Below are positions 7,501 to 13,673 of a stretch of 29,519 bases of DNA, piece by piece (positions within the stretch are counted from its first letter, which is position 1; the number at the start of each line of letters is the position of its first letter). Origin of the DNA: Bacillota bacterium. GTDB taxonomy: Bacteria > Bacillota_I > Bacilli_A > RFN20 > CAG-288. The notes under the pieces were generated by a model. The model made no database searches. It had not been told where the DNA came from and saw only the letters and a list, made by a program, of their open reading frames with translations. Location of the stretch: assembly GCA_023459795.1 (NCBI GenBank), contig JAEWSP010000023.1, positions 1 through 29,519 on the forward strand, written 5' to 3'. Made by a program: the position numbers and the translations under genes.

Positions 7501-8085
7501 ACAGATCGGAATGACAAAGAAAAAGAATTCTCCCTGGAAGATATTTCCAATCTTCGGCATATGTTCTAGGACTGTCGTCAAATAGAATTCCCGAACCTTA
7601 GCTAGGACATTCCAGTAGTTGGAAACTATGATCAGTACCGACCAAAGAGTATAGATTGCAACTAAGGAGAAAGAAAACCAAGCCAGGACATTCTTTCCCT
7701 TGCGGTGGATCTTGTGTACCCGTTTGTTGTGCGCCATATTGACGAAGGGTAGGATGCCAAAGAAAAGAACGAGCGTAAGTAGGAAAACGGAAACAACAGC
7801 TAGAGAAAGGCCATACTGAAAATCGGAAATGCCGGACCAAGTCGGGCCAAATGAGAAAACGCTAGTAAAGAAATTTTCGAAGCCCAAAAACATATTGGCA
7901 ACAAAGCCGTTGCTGCTAAGCGGTCCATAGATTGTTTTATATAAGGAAGGGCTGATCGTAAAAAACATTAAAGGGATTGCAGCCAGCAATTCCAGAAGGA
8001 AAAGAACAATGAAAACAAGGATGAAGGCAATTGTTCCTCCTCTTTTTGGCTTCTCTCGTACTTTTGCGTCGCTTTGTTTGCTCAT
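4537..8085 (-). CDS. Large four-helix membrane protein with repetitive Pro/Glu/Lys-rich tail, unknown function
   Basis: I do not recognise this 1182-residue protein. Hydrophobic segments lie at about 20-45, 90-115, 133-155 and 185-207. The basic N-terminus and the basic loop at 117-131 suggest both ends are cytoplasmic, so the roughly 970-residue tail should lie inside the cell. The tail is rich in Pro, Glu, Lys and Ala. It contains VKPAEE hexad runs (524-583, 715-740), three copies of a module with ADNTxYP...RPQE...NPD (456-520, 628-692, 826-892), and three copies of a DEWxxxPWP motif (376-388, 754-767, 780-793). The C-terminus is PIxPIAP/KPV-rich. No signal peptide cleavage site, LPXTG or enzyme motif is visible. 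The SD AAAGGAG lies 9 nt before the ATG. It is a single-gene unit with its own terminator. A scaffold, cytoskeletal or division role is speculation; a surface role would need the opposite topology. Confidence 0.85.
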   Translation of the reverse strand: MSKQSDAKVREKPKRGGTIAFILVFIVLFLLELLAAIPLMFFTISPSLYKTIYGPLSSNGFVANMFLGFENFFTSVFSFGPTWSGISDFQYGLSLAVVSVFLLTLVLFFGILPFVNMAHNKRVHKIHRKGKNVLAWFSFSLVAIYTLWSVLIIVSNYWNVLAKVREFYLTTVLEHMPKIGNIFQGEFFFFVIPICVIVVALIMDIFTVRGEVEDIPYPVKAITEAPRQEAAEETIVAKAMEKAPLASKAAVADMQEKKEAPVQEKAVPVMGEEEKVTPIKAKDENPIIPEAVAPQEEDHEYEYPTNRDMEILNTLEPFHLHEVKLQGIYRTDIDKILLDLEPTGLKPAVLPDDELTKEGELAFKEKASEETKVTVMPGVDEWRTAPWPKGQEKVESSAEEEPKIIEESAVEEEPEEKPEEIFEEKKVEEPVEEPKAEEAVPEKVEAEEEKEPNEPVWKADNTLYPSTRSQEHLYPDNEPITGDAEEPITTVLNSPLGIDLLEKRRIVNFWRIPEYNPEEEKPVVEEVKPAEEVKPAEEVKPAEEVKPAEEAKPVEEVKPAEEVKPAEEVKPAEEPEPVEEPEPAGEQYDLAEILKAIDEEEAKRKEALVKPEAPEKDPVMVAFDEDGAMVVADNTCYPHRHRPQESHNPDMKKVIGDTESLSIVADNSVSDLPLPRLRLRPHWVLPFYLPPEEAEALKEEEQAPAEPKLVPPVVAKPAEEVKPAEEAKPVEEAKPAEEKPAEKALPDPTTVDKLPGIDEWSASPWPEKKALTKECTPIDVLPGIDEWNASPWPEKKTEEEKPVVEEKPVEKKEENPVMVKVADNGAFIVADNTAYPTRKRPQERVNPDAEKNVGEPEGKGTIVDNAPLGVDDGPKKRIRNSWNSGDYIPEEKKPVAPVAPAVKPVPSPIVKPMAKPGAPFAPVGIHGKPHPAINPIQLVTPIKKEEEPVVEEKPEEKKLTAVAGPVHAIHAPAPKGAITPVAPRHVKFELAHYKIKTYEGELSAEQAFSMGVTKVQPMAMPVFAGEDNSALSSRKRREQIQKEGIFNVNQKTSDFSAPVAKPTRPVADYSAATSIRDLVKANKKADEEVAAVEEKKPEAIKPQAPLKPVKPVAPTHPFSEDKPKEEVKKPEEKPVAKIQPVIPPVAPVKKPLGKPNGPIHPIAPIAPKPVKPMKPVDPKDKK
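5410..5610 (-). repeat. Coding repeat module, copy 3 (residues 826-892)
   Basis: Encodes VADNTAYPTRKRPQE, then NPD, a GE/GD turn, a VDN-P stretch, RIRNSW and a YIPEE end. It matches copy 1 (6526-6720, residues 456-520) and copy 2 (6010-6204, residues 628-692) in the order ADNTxYP, RxQE, NPD, G(D/E), (V)xN, W, P-E-E. Spacers between copies are the low-complexity VKPAEE tracts. Confidence 0.7.
6010..6204 (-). repeat. Coding repeat module, copy 2 (residues 628-692)
   Basis: Encodes VADNTCYPHRHRPQE, NPD, IGD, VADNS, an Arg-rich stretch with W and a YLPPEE end. It is aligned with copies at 5410-5610 and 6526-6720, and is the most divergent in its second half. Confidence 0.65.
6337..6516 (-). repeat. 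Tandem 18-bp coding repeat (VKPAEE)
   Basis: About ten copies of an 18-bp unit encode variants of VKPAEE (EEVKPAEEVKPAEE, then AKPVEE and PEPVEE at the end). Unit copies differ by single bases, mainly at third positions. A shorter tract of the same kind lies at 5866-5943. Such arrays can gain or lose copies by slippage. Confidence 0.85.
6526..6720 (-). repeat. Coding repeat module, copy 1 (residues 456-520)
   Basis: Encodes KADNTLYPSTRSQEHLYPD, ITGD, VLNSPLGID, RRIVNFW and EYNPEEE. It shares the SPLGID/APLGVD and R-I-x-N-x-W elements with copy 3, so the module is a true repeat and not only shared composition. Confidence 0.65.
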
Positions 8086-8148
8086 GGAACATGACTCCTT
8101 TGCAACGAATTATTCACTAAAAAAGAATAAACGAAATGCGTCTTTAAT

Positions 8149-8178
8149 AATATAGCACCCTACCTCTTTTATATACAA
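8149..8178 (-). promoter_or_regulatory. Likely promoter of the large membrane-protein gene
   Basis: On the minus strand TTGTAT (8178-8173) and TATATT (8154-8149) are separated by 18 bp. A second possible -35, TTGACT, lies at 8193-8188. The leader to the ATG at 8085 would be about 55-60 nt. Confidence 0.4.
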
Positions 8179-8316
8179 GCTAATATTAGTCAATTTTTAA
8201 ATTTTATCTTCTCTACTCTATCAAATTTCCTAAGAACCAACTTATTTGTGAAGGAAAATGTACCAACCTTTATTGAGACTTTCGAAAACAGCGATAGTTT
8301 AGGGAATAATGATAAG

Positions 8317-8355
8317 AAAAACCCACTCGTTAACGAATAATCGAGTGGGCTTTTC
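8317..8355. terminator. Orphan terminator-like hairpin
   Basis: CCCACTCG (8322-8329) pairs with CGAGTGGG (8342-8349) around a 12-nt loop. An A-run lies on the left side and CTTTTCT on the right, so it could stop transcription on either strand. No gene ends here on either strand; a short untranslated RNA is one explanation. Confidence 0.55.
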
Positions 8356-8457
8356 TGTGTGCTATTCAATAGAAATAATTAACTATCTTTGGTTCAATTA
8401 GTTTAAAACTTCCAGCCTTGGAATGCAAGGAATAGGCGGAACAGCCAGTTGGGGGAA

Positions 8458-8486
8458 TTGCTTTGGAAGGCGGCCTTGGTTAAAAT
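8458..8486 (+). promoter_or_regulatory. Promoter of the HAD-comFA-comFC operon
   Basis: TTGCTT (8458-8463) and TAAAAT (8481-8486) are separated by 17 bp. Transcription would begin near 8493, just before the ATG at 8509. This argues against the longer TTG start at 8449. Confidence 0.5.
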
Positions 8487-8508
8487 ATTAGCCGAAGGAA
8501 AAATCAGG

Positions 8509-9249
8509 ATGAAGACAATTAATTCCTTTTTTTTTGATTGTTGGTCGACTTTGCTTCATTTTGCCAAAAAAGAAGAAGACTGGAATACTAAGCCTTTGAA
8601 GAACCATTGCCTGCATCCGGATGCGGTAGAATGGCAGGTGGTGGATGCCTTTACGGAGGATTTCTTCCAGGCTTATTACAATGTTCATAGCAATTACGAG
8701 ATCCAAATAGAACAAATTCTGAATCTAATTGTCCGCAAATTCTCGATTTCCTTAGACTGCCCGGTTGAAAAATGCGGAAAAGAAGTCCTTTCTTTTCTTG
8801 ATCCTACACCGATTCCGGGGGCTGATAGATTTCTTTCTCGTCTGGACAGGGAAAATTTGCCTTACGGCATTATCTCGAACACTGTTTATCCTTCTGAAGA
8901 GTCCTTTGCTCTTGTGAAGAAGTTCTTCCCAGGGCACCCCTTTCTAGGCTTTATTGCATCATCGGATGTCGGAGTGAAGAAGCCTAACCCGGATTTCTTC
9001 TCCTATGCCATGGGGATTTATCAAAGGAACCCTTCCCAATCTATATACATTGGAGATTCCTATTACCAGGATATTTACGGCTCTTGTCTTGCCGGCTTTG
9101 CTTTCTCCATCTGGCTTAATCCCAAGGGCGCCTCGGTCCCGGAGGATTTGCTTCCGGAGAAAAAAGAAATGCATGTGCTTTCTGTTTCTTCCTATTTGGA
9201 ACTCGAGGAAAAAATCTTCGCCAAAGAATTAATTCATTGTATTCCGTAA
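8509..9249 (+). CDS. HAD-superfamily hydrolase (phosphatase-like)
   Basis: This 246-residue cytoplasmic protein carries all four HAD motifs. Motif I is FFFDCWSTL with nucleophile D10, motif II is IISNT (S123), motif III is the Lys of GVKKPNP (157/158), and motif IV is IGDSYYQD (D183, D188). Motif I has Trp where many phosphatases carry the second Asp (DxD), as in some DxWxT-type HADs, so the substrate is uncertain. A helical cap lies between about 15 and 100. The start at 8509 is chosen because AAGGA precedes it and the promoter -10 lies at 8481-8486; a longer TTG frame from 8449 is unlikely. It is 28 nt upstream of comFA and probably in the same operon. No substrate can be assigned. Confidence 0.85.
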   Translation: MKTINSFFFDCWSTLLHFAKKEEDWNTKPLKNHCLHPDAVEWQVVDAFTEDFFQAYYNVHSNYEIQIEQILNLIVRKFSISLDCPVEKCGKEVLSFLDPTPIPGADRFLSRLDRENLPYGIISNTVYPSEESFALVKKFFPGHPFLGFIASSDVGVKKPNPDFFSYAMGIYQRNPSQSIYIGDSYYQDIYGSCLAGFAFSIWLNPKGASVPEDLLPEKKEMHVLSVSSYLELEEKIFAKELIHCIP

Positions 9250-9277
9250 AAACTGTTTTTCCGGATAGAAAAGAGGT

Positions 9278-10438
9278 ATGGGTGAAAAAATCTATACCTG
9301 TCCTAGATGCGGGAACAAAGATCCCCGCTATATAGGCATAAGGAACGGACAACCTTATTGCCGCCGCTGCATCATGTTCCGAGGAAAGGAAGCGGACCCT
9401 TCCTTTTCTCCCAAGGGGGGCATCTCCCTAACGCTTTCTTATCCTCTCAGCAAGAAGCAGGAAGAAATTTCCAGGAGAACCAAAGAGCTTCTCCTTTCCG
9501 GGCATAACGTATTCTTGAATGCCGTAACAGGAGCGGGTAAAACGGAACTTGTATATGCTTCCATGGAAGCCTATTTGAAGCTAGGAAAAAGGGTGGGTTT
9601 TGCAACCCCTAGAAAAGATGTTGTCGTGGACTTGAAACCGCGAATCGAGGAGGCATTTCCGAGTGCCCGCGTAGTCGCCGTCTATGGAGAACATAATACC
9701 CTCCTGGAAGGAGATATCCTTGTTCTCACTACTCATCAGCTATTTCGGTATGTATGTTATTTTGACTTACTCATTGTCGATGAAATAGATGCTTTCCCCT
9801 ACCGTGGGGACGAGGTCCTTCATGCTTTCTTCAAAAGGAGCCTCAGAGGACAGTACGTTCTTCTCTCGGCAACTCCGGACAAAGAAGACCTTAATGCCAT
9901 AAAGAAAGATTCCGGAGTTGTTCTTTCCCTTTCCGAAAGATATCACGGAGGAGACCTTCCCCTGCCTGTTTTCTGCCCGGCTTCTTACTACCCTTCCTTT
10001 TTCCTATGTGCACACCACTTAAGGAGATTCAAGAAAGAGAATTTCCCCGTATTCATCTTTGTTCCGACAATTGAGATAGGAAGAAAGCTTTTTTTCTTTC
10101 TTCGCCTTCTTTTCCGTGGCGGAAGCTTTGTTTCTTCCAAGGAGAGCCTTCGAAGAGTGGACATTGAAAAGTTCAAGAAAGGAGAGTTCCAATATCTGGT
10201 TACGACTTCCATCCTCGAAAGAGGAGTAACTGTCCGGAATCTGCAGGTGATCGTCTTTTCAGCAGATCACGATTTATATACCTCATCAACCCTGATTCAG
10301 ATTGCGGGACGGGTTGGAAGAAAAGTTGGTGCAACGAAAGGAGAAGTACTTTTCATTGGGGAAGTAAAAACTACATCTATCGATACCACAATCCAGACGA
10401 TCGATAGAACAAACAGGAGAAAAAACAATGGGGAATGA
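9278..10438 (+). CDS. comFA: ComFA-like DNA-uptake helicase
   Basis: ComFA is the cytoplasmic ATPase thought to pull transforming single-stranded DNA into the cell. This 386-residue protein begins with a four-cysteine zinc site (C8, C11, C28, C31). It then has Walker A AVTGAGKT (82-89), Walker B DEID (168-171), SAT (197-199) and motif VI QIAGRVGRK (341-349), the typical ComFA order. It is somewhat shorter than Bacillus ComFA (about 460), mainly at the N-terminus. AGAGGT lies almost against the ATG, closer than a normal SD, but no other in-frame start fits. comFC overlaps its last 11 nt, the classical comF pairing. Whether the cell is competent cannot be told from this window. Confidence 0.9.
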   Translation: MGEKIYTCPRCGNKDPRYIGIRNGQPYCRRCIMFRGKEADPSFSPKGGISLTLSYPLSKKQEEISRRTKELLLSGHNVFLNAVTGAGKTELVYASMEAYLKLGKRVGFATPRKDVVVDLKPRIEEAFPSARVVAVYGEHNTLLEGDILVLTTHQLFRYVCYFDLLIVDEIDAFPYRGDEVLHAFFKRSLRGQYVLLSATPDKEDLNAIKKDSGVVLSLSERYHGGDLPLPVFCPASYYPSFFLCAHHLRRFKKENFPVFIFVPTIEIGRKLFFFLRLLFRGGSFVSSKESLRRVDIEKFKKGEFQYLVTTSILERGVTVRNLQVIVFSADHDLYTSSTLIQIAGRVGRKVGATKGEVLFIGEVKTTSIDTTIQTIDRTNRRKNNGE

Positions 10439-11066
10439 TAAGTGTTTTTGCTTAGCCTGTATGGAAGAATTTTCGCCTCCTCCCATAAGGAACTTTTTGG
10501 AAAAGAAACCGATCCTTTGCGATACCTGCTTGGAAGGGGTGGATTCTTTGATCCAGGAGAAGACTTTTGCCGGAACAAAGATTCTTTTTCTTTCCGGATA
10601 TAGCGGGAACATGAAGAAGTGGCTTCTCCAGTACAAGGAAGGACTGGATGTTGCTCTTTCGCCCTGCTTTCTTTCCCCATATCTTCTGCTCCTGAGGACT
10701 TACTATTTCCGTTCCGTCTTTGTTCCTCTGCCTTCTTCCGAAAAGAAGAACCAGGAAAGAGGATTTGTCCATCTTGAGGAAATCCTAAGGTCGGCGAATC
10801 TCCCTTTTCTTTCCGTTCTTGCAAAGGAAGAGGAAACGGAGCAGAAAGAGCTGGGACCAAGCGGAAGAAGAGACGGAAAGAAGATGCGCCTTCTTCCAGG
10901 CACATCTAGCCTTTCCGGCAAGCATATCGTTCTTTTTGACGATGTCCTTACAACCGGGGAAACCTTCCGCAAAGCACTCGCTCTTCTGAAGACCCTTCCG
11001 GTTGCATCCATCCGTGGCCTTGTCCTCATGGATAACGGGGATGACTGGCATAGGATTAACGGATAA
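10428..11066 (+). CDS. comFC: ComFC-like phosphoribosyltransferase-fold protein
   Basis: This 212-residue protein has the layout of ComFC/GntX. An N-terminal Cys-rich zinc site (C8, C11, C31, C34 most likely) is followed by a phosphoribosyltransferase-type domain with the PRPP loop VLFDDVLTTGETF (168-180). Also seen is LPSSEKKNQERGF (about 101-113), which matches the conserved P-x-x-x-x-x-x-x-RG-F segment of the family. ComFC acts with ComFA in natural transformation. The ATG overlaps the comFA 3' end by 11 nt and AGGAG lies 8 nt upstream, so the two are translationally coupled. A weak hairpin (11084-11104) follows and overlaps the gdpP promoter. Confidence 0.9.
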   Translation: MGNDKCFCLACMEEFSPPPIRNFLEKKPILCDTCLEGVDSLIQEKTFAGTKILFLSGYSGNMKKWLLQYKEGLDVALSPCFLSPYLLLLRTYYFRSVFVPLPSSEKKNQERGFVHLEEILRSANLPFLSVLAKEEETEQKELGPSGRRDGKKMRLLPGTSSLSGKHIVLFDDVLTTGETFRKALALLKTLPVASIRGLVLMDNGDDWHRING

Positions 11067-11083
11067 AGAGACTTTTTTCCAAC

Positions 11084-11116
11084 AGGCTTTAGAAACGGAA
11101 GCCTTTCTATTATAAT
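11084..11116 (+). promoter_or_regulatory. Promoter of gdpP overlapping a weak comF terminator
   Basis: TTTAGA (11088-11093) and TATAAT (11111-11116) are separated by 17 bp. The same DNA forms a 6-bp stem, AGGCTT (11084-11089) with AAGCCT (11099-11104), followed by TTCTATTA, which could end comFC transcripts. The SD AGGAGG precedes the ATG at 11155. Confidence 0.55.
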
Positions 11117-11154
11117 AGTAGCTACTTACTCTTCTAAGAGAGCTAGGAGGCAGC

Positions 11155-13164
11155 ATGAACCATCTGCTCAAGAAACATCGGCTTCATTCCTTGGTTATTC
11201 TTCTCTTCGAGATCATAGCCTATGTTGTCGTCATACTTTGCTACCTGTATATTCCCAAGGCGGATATCCCGGTTACCCTTTTCTATGCCTCGGTCGGCCT
11301 TGGATGCTTTTTCGTTTCCCTCGATTTCCTCGTAAACCTTTCTTTCAATTACAGGGAGAAGGCCTTGAAATCGAAAGCCGAGATGACGAGCGCCGAAGTT
11401 ATCGGAAACGACGTCAACGAAGCTTACTATTTCGGCCAGATAGGTCTTGCCGTTACCGACCATGGCGGAAACGTCCTCTGGACCAATGACTTCCTTTCTA
11501 AACGTATCCCTAACCTGATCGATACCAGGATTGTCAGTACTTTCCCGACTCTTACCTCTCTCTCCGTGGATAAGAAAGAAAAGAAGTCTGTGACAGTCAA
11601 ATTCGAATCGCGTACCTATTCCGTTGAATTCCTCAACGAATCCTCCCTCTATATCTTCCGGGATGTTACGGAGTACGAGAACGAACTGCAGAATTCCTTG
11701 AACCAAGCCCCTGTCATCGGCTACATCTCCATCGATAACTTCTCCGATGTCCAGATGTCTATCTCGGATGATGCCCACTTTACGGATATGCTTACGAGAA
11801 CAAGGGCAATCATTGCTGAATTCGGCCAGACTTCCGGTTCCATGATCAAGAGAATCAAAGACGACCGTTATATCTTCGTCACGACCATGGAAATGTATTA
11901 CCGTATCTTCAATGAGAAGTTCCCGGTGGTCGACCGGGTCCGCAACGCCTTCCCTAACGGCTTCACTCTCTCCATCGGTATCTCCTATGGCTTCCCGGAT
12001 TATTCCAAACTTAGCGAAGAGGCCGGAAATGCTCTCGATGTTGCCCTTTCCAGAGGCGGAGACCAGACCGTTATCGCTCCGTTTGGCCAGTCCATGGTCT
12101 ATATCGGCGGCAAGAGCGAACTGAAGCCTGCCCGGAACAAGGTCAAGATCCGTACCCTCTCCAACTCCTTCCTCCAGATTCTGAGAGACTATCCGAAGGT
12201 ACTGATCATCGGCCATACGAATGCCGACTTCGATGCGATCGGAAGCTGCCTTGGTGCTTATCTTCTTTGCCAGTATGTCCGTGTCCCGGCAAAGATCTGC
12301 TTTGAAAACCAGCTTGTGGAGAACAACGCCCGAATCGCTGTTACGACGAACTTCAGCGACGAGGAAATCAAGCGTATCTTCATCGACTTCCGGGGACTCA
12401 AGGACTTCGTCGACAAGGATACTCTGCTTCTTTGCATGGATCACAACAATCCGAAGATCTCCATGTTCTCCGATATGCAGTCGAAGGTTAAGGCTGTTGC
12501 AGTCCTCGACCACCATAGAATGGGGCCTTATACGTATGACGATCCGGTCTTCAACGGACTGGATACATCTGCTTCCTCGGCCAGTGAAATCGTCACCAGC
12601 TACATCACCTATTCCCTGGATTCCATCCCGGTCGATGAAAGAACGGCAACGTTCCTTCTTGCCGGCATCACCTTGGATACGCATTCCTTCCAGGAGAGAA
12701 CCAGCAATTCCACCTTCGAAGCTGCTGCCCAGCTCAAGAACTTCGGTGCGGATTCCGCCAAGGTCGATGACTTCCTCAAGGAAAATCTCGAGGAATACAG
12801 GCAGAAGATCAGTATTCTGAATAATTCCGATACGCCTTACTATGGAACCCTTGTCTCGCTTTCTCCGGATACGGATACGATTCCGGATGTCATGCTCTCC
12901 AAGGTTGCCAACGATGCTATCCAGATCCGCGGGATCGATTGTTCCTTCGCTATCGGACGTACCGGTCCTCACACCATCAAGATCAGCGCCAGGAGCGACG
13001 GAAGCGTGAACTGCGAACTGTTGATGCAGAAGCTTGGAGGAGGAGGCCATTTCTCGATGGCAGCCTCGAACTTCACGGATAGTACTGTGGAGGAAGTGAA
13101 GAAAAAGCTATATGCTGTTCTGAACGACTATCTCGGCGAAGCAAAGTCGGTTGGCCGCAATTAG
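11155..13164 (+). CDS. gdpP: GdpP, membrane c-di-AMP phosphodiesterase
   Basis: GdpP (YybT) hydrolyses the second messenger c-di-AMP to pApA and so affects cell-wall and potassium homeostasis. The 669-residue protein has two membrane helices (about 11-33 and 40-62), a PAS-like domain (88-170), and a degenerate GGDEF domain (180-310). A DHH domain follows with HTNADFD (H354, D358, D360), MDH (D429), LDHHR (D452-H454) and LDTH (D508). A C-terminal DHHA1 domain carries GGGGHFS (628-634). All metal-binding residues expected for catalysis are present. The GGDEF active-site signature is missing, as is normal for this family. It lies directly upstream of rplI and dnaB, the Bacillus yybT-rplI-dnaC order. 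Confidence 0.96.
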   Translation: MNHLLKKHRLHSLVILLFEIIAYVVVILCYLYIPKADIPVTLFYASVGLGCFFVSLDFLVNLSFNYREKALKSKAEMTSAEVIGNDVNEAYYFGQIGLAVTDHGGNVLWTNDFLSKRIPNLIDTRIVSTFPTLTSLSVDKKEKKSVTVKFESRTYSVEFLNESSLYIFRDVTEYENELQNSLNQAPVIGYISIDNFSDVQMSISDDAHFTDMLTRTRAIIAEFGQTSGSMIKRIKDDRYIFVTTMEMYYRIFNEKFPVVDRVRNAFPNGFTLSIGISYGFPDYSKLSEEAGNALDVALSRGGDQTVIAPFGQSMVYIGGKSELKPARNKVKIRTLSNSFLQILRDYPKVLIIGHTNADFDAIGSCLGAYLLCQYVRVPAKICFENQLVENNARIAVTTNFSDEEIKRIFIDFRGLKDFVDKDTLLLCMDHNNPKISMFSDMQSKVKAVAVLDHHRMGPYTYDDPVFNGLDTSASSASEIVTSYITYSLDSIPVDERTATFLLAGITLDTHSFQERTSNSTFEAAAQLKNFGADSAKVDDFLKENLEEYRQKISILNNSDTPYYGTLVSLSPDTDTIPDVMLSKVANDAIQIRGIDCSFAIGRTGPHTIKISARSDGSVNCELLMQKLGGGGHFSMAASNFTDSTVEEVKKKLYAVLNDYLGEAKSVGRN

Positions 13165-13199
13165 TCTTATCCGATCATGAAATCCAAGGAGGATTCAAA

Positions 13200-13670
13200 A
13201 TGAAAGTATTACTGAAAGAAGAAGTCCGGAAGCTCGGAAAGAGAGGCGATGTCGTCAATGTCAGCGATGGATACGGAGCCAACTTCCTGATTCCGAACAA
13301 GAAAGCCGTTCTCTTTACGGATGCCGCCCAGAAGGAATACCAGAAGGAGCTTGCCGAAGAAGCAAGGCGGGATGCCCTCGACAAGAAGGCCGCCGAAGAG
13401 CTCGGCAAAACTCTTTCCGGACTGACGCTTACCTTTGAGGCAAGTGCCGGAAGAAGAGGGGATATGGTCGGTACTATCTCCACGACTGCTATCATCAAGA
13501 CGCTGGAGAAGAACAACGGAATCAAACTGACCAAGGGCCAGTTCCTGGATAAGAACCTGCTAGTCAACGGCTTCGGAAAGACGGAGCTTCCTGTCGAACT
13601 CTACAAGGGAAGCCTTGGACAGGTCAAGGCCACTCTCCATATCGTTGTCAATCTGAAGGAGAAGAAGTAG
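13200..13670 (+). CDS. rplI: Ribosomal protein L9
   Basis: L9 binds 23S rRNA near the L1 stalk and helps limit frameshifting. The 156-residue protein has the conserved N-terminal domain with KVLLKEEVRKLGKRGDVV and DGYGANFLIP, a long connecting helix (about 41-75), and a C-terminal domain ending in KATLHIVVNL. The length is typical (147-155). A strong AAGGAGG lies 8 nt before the ATG. It is followed after 3 nt by dnaB, consistent with cotranscription with gdpP and dnaB. Confidence 0.97.
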   Translation: MKVLLKEEVRKLGKRGDVVNVSDGYGANFLIPNKKAVLFTDAAQKEYQKELAEEARRDALDKKAAEELGKTLSGLTLTFEASAGRRGDMVGTISTTAIIKTLEKNNGIKLTKGQFLDKNLLVNGFGKTELPVELYKGSLGQVKATLHIVVNLKEKK

Positions 13671-13673
13671 CTT

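Larger units (their letters stand above)
8086..8457. other. Gene-free, AT-rich divergent spacer
   Basis: No gene is seen between the start of the minus-strand membrane-protein gene and the promoter of the HAD-comF operon. It holds the minus-strand promoter elements (8149-8193) and a terminator-like hairpin (8317-8355) that belongs to no visible gene. Confidence 0.6.

Noticed and set aside
8449..8508. TTG-initiated N-terminal extension of the HAD protein
   Set aside because: It would begin before the predicted promoter (8458-8486), and the family starts with the motif I strand, which fits the ATG at 8509.
11143..13050. 635-codon open frame antisense to gdpP
   Set aside because: It mirrors gdpP in a complementary frame, an effect of strong codon bias; gdpP has all domains and catalytic residues, and the antisense product matches no family.
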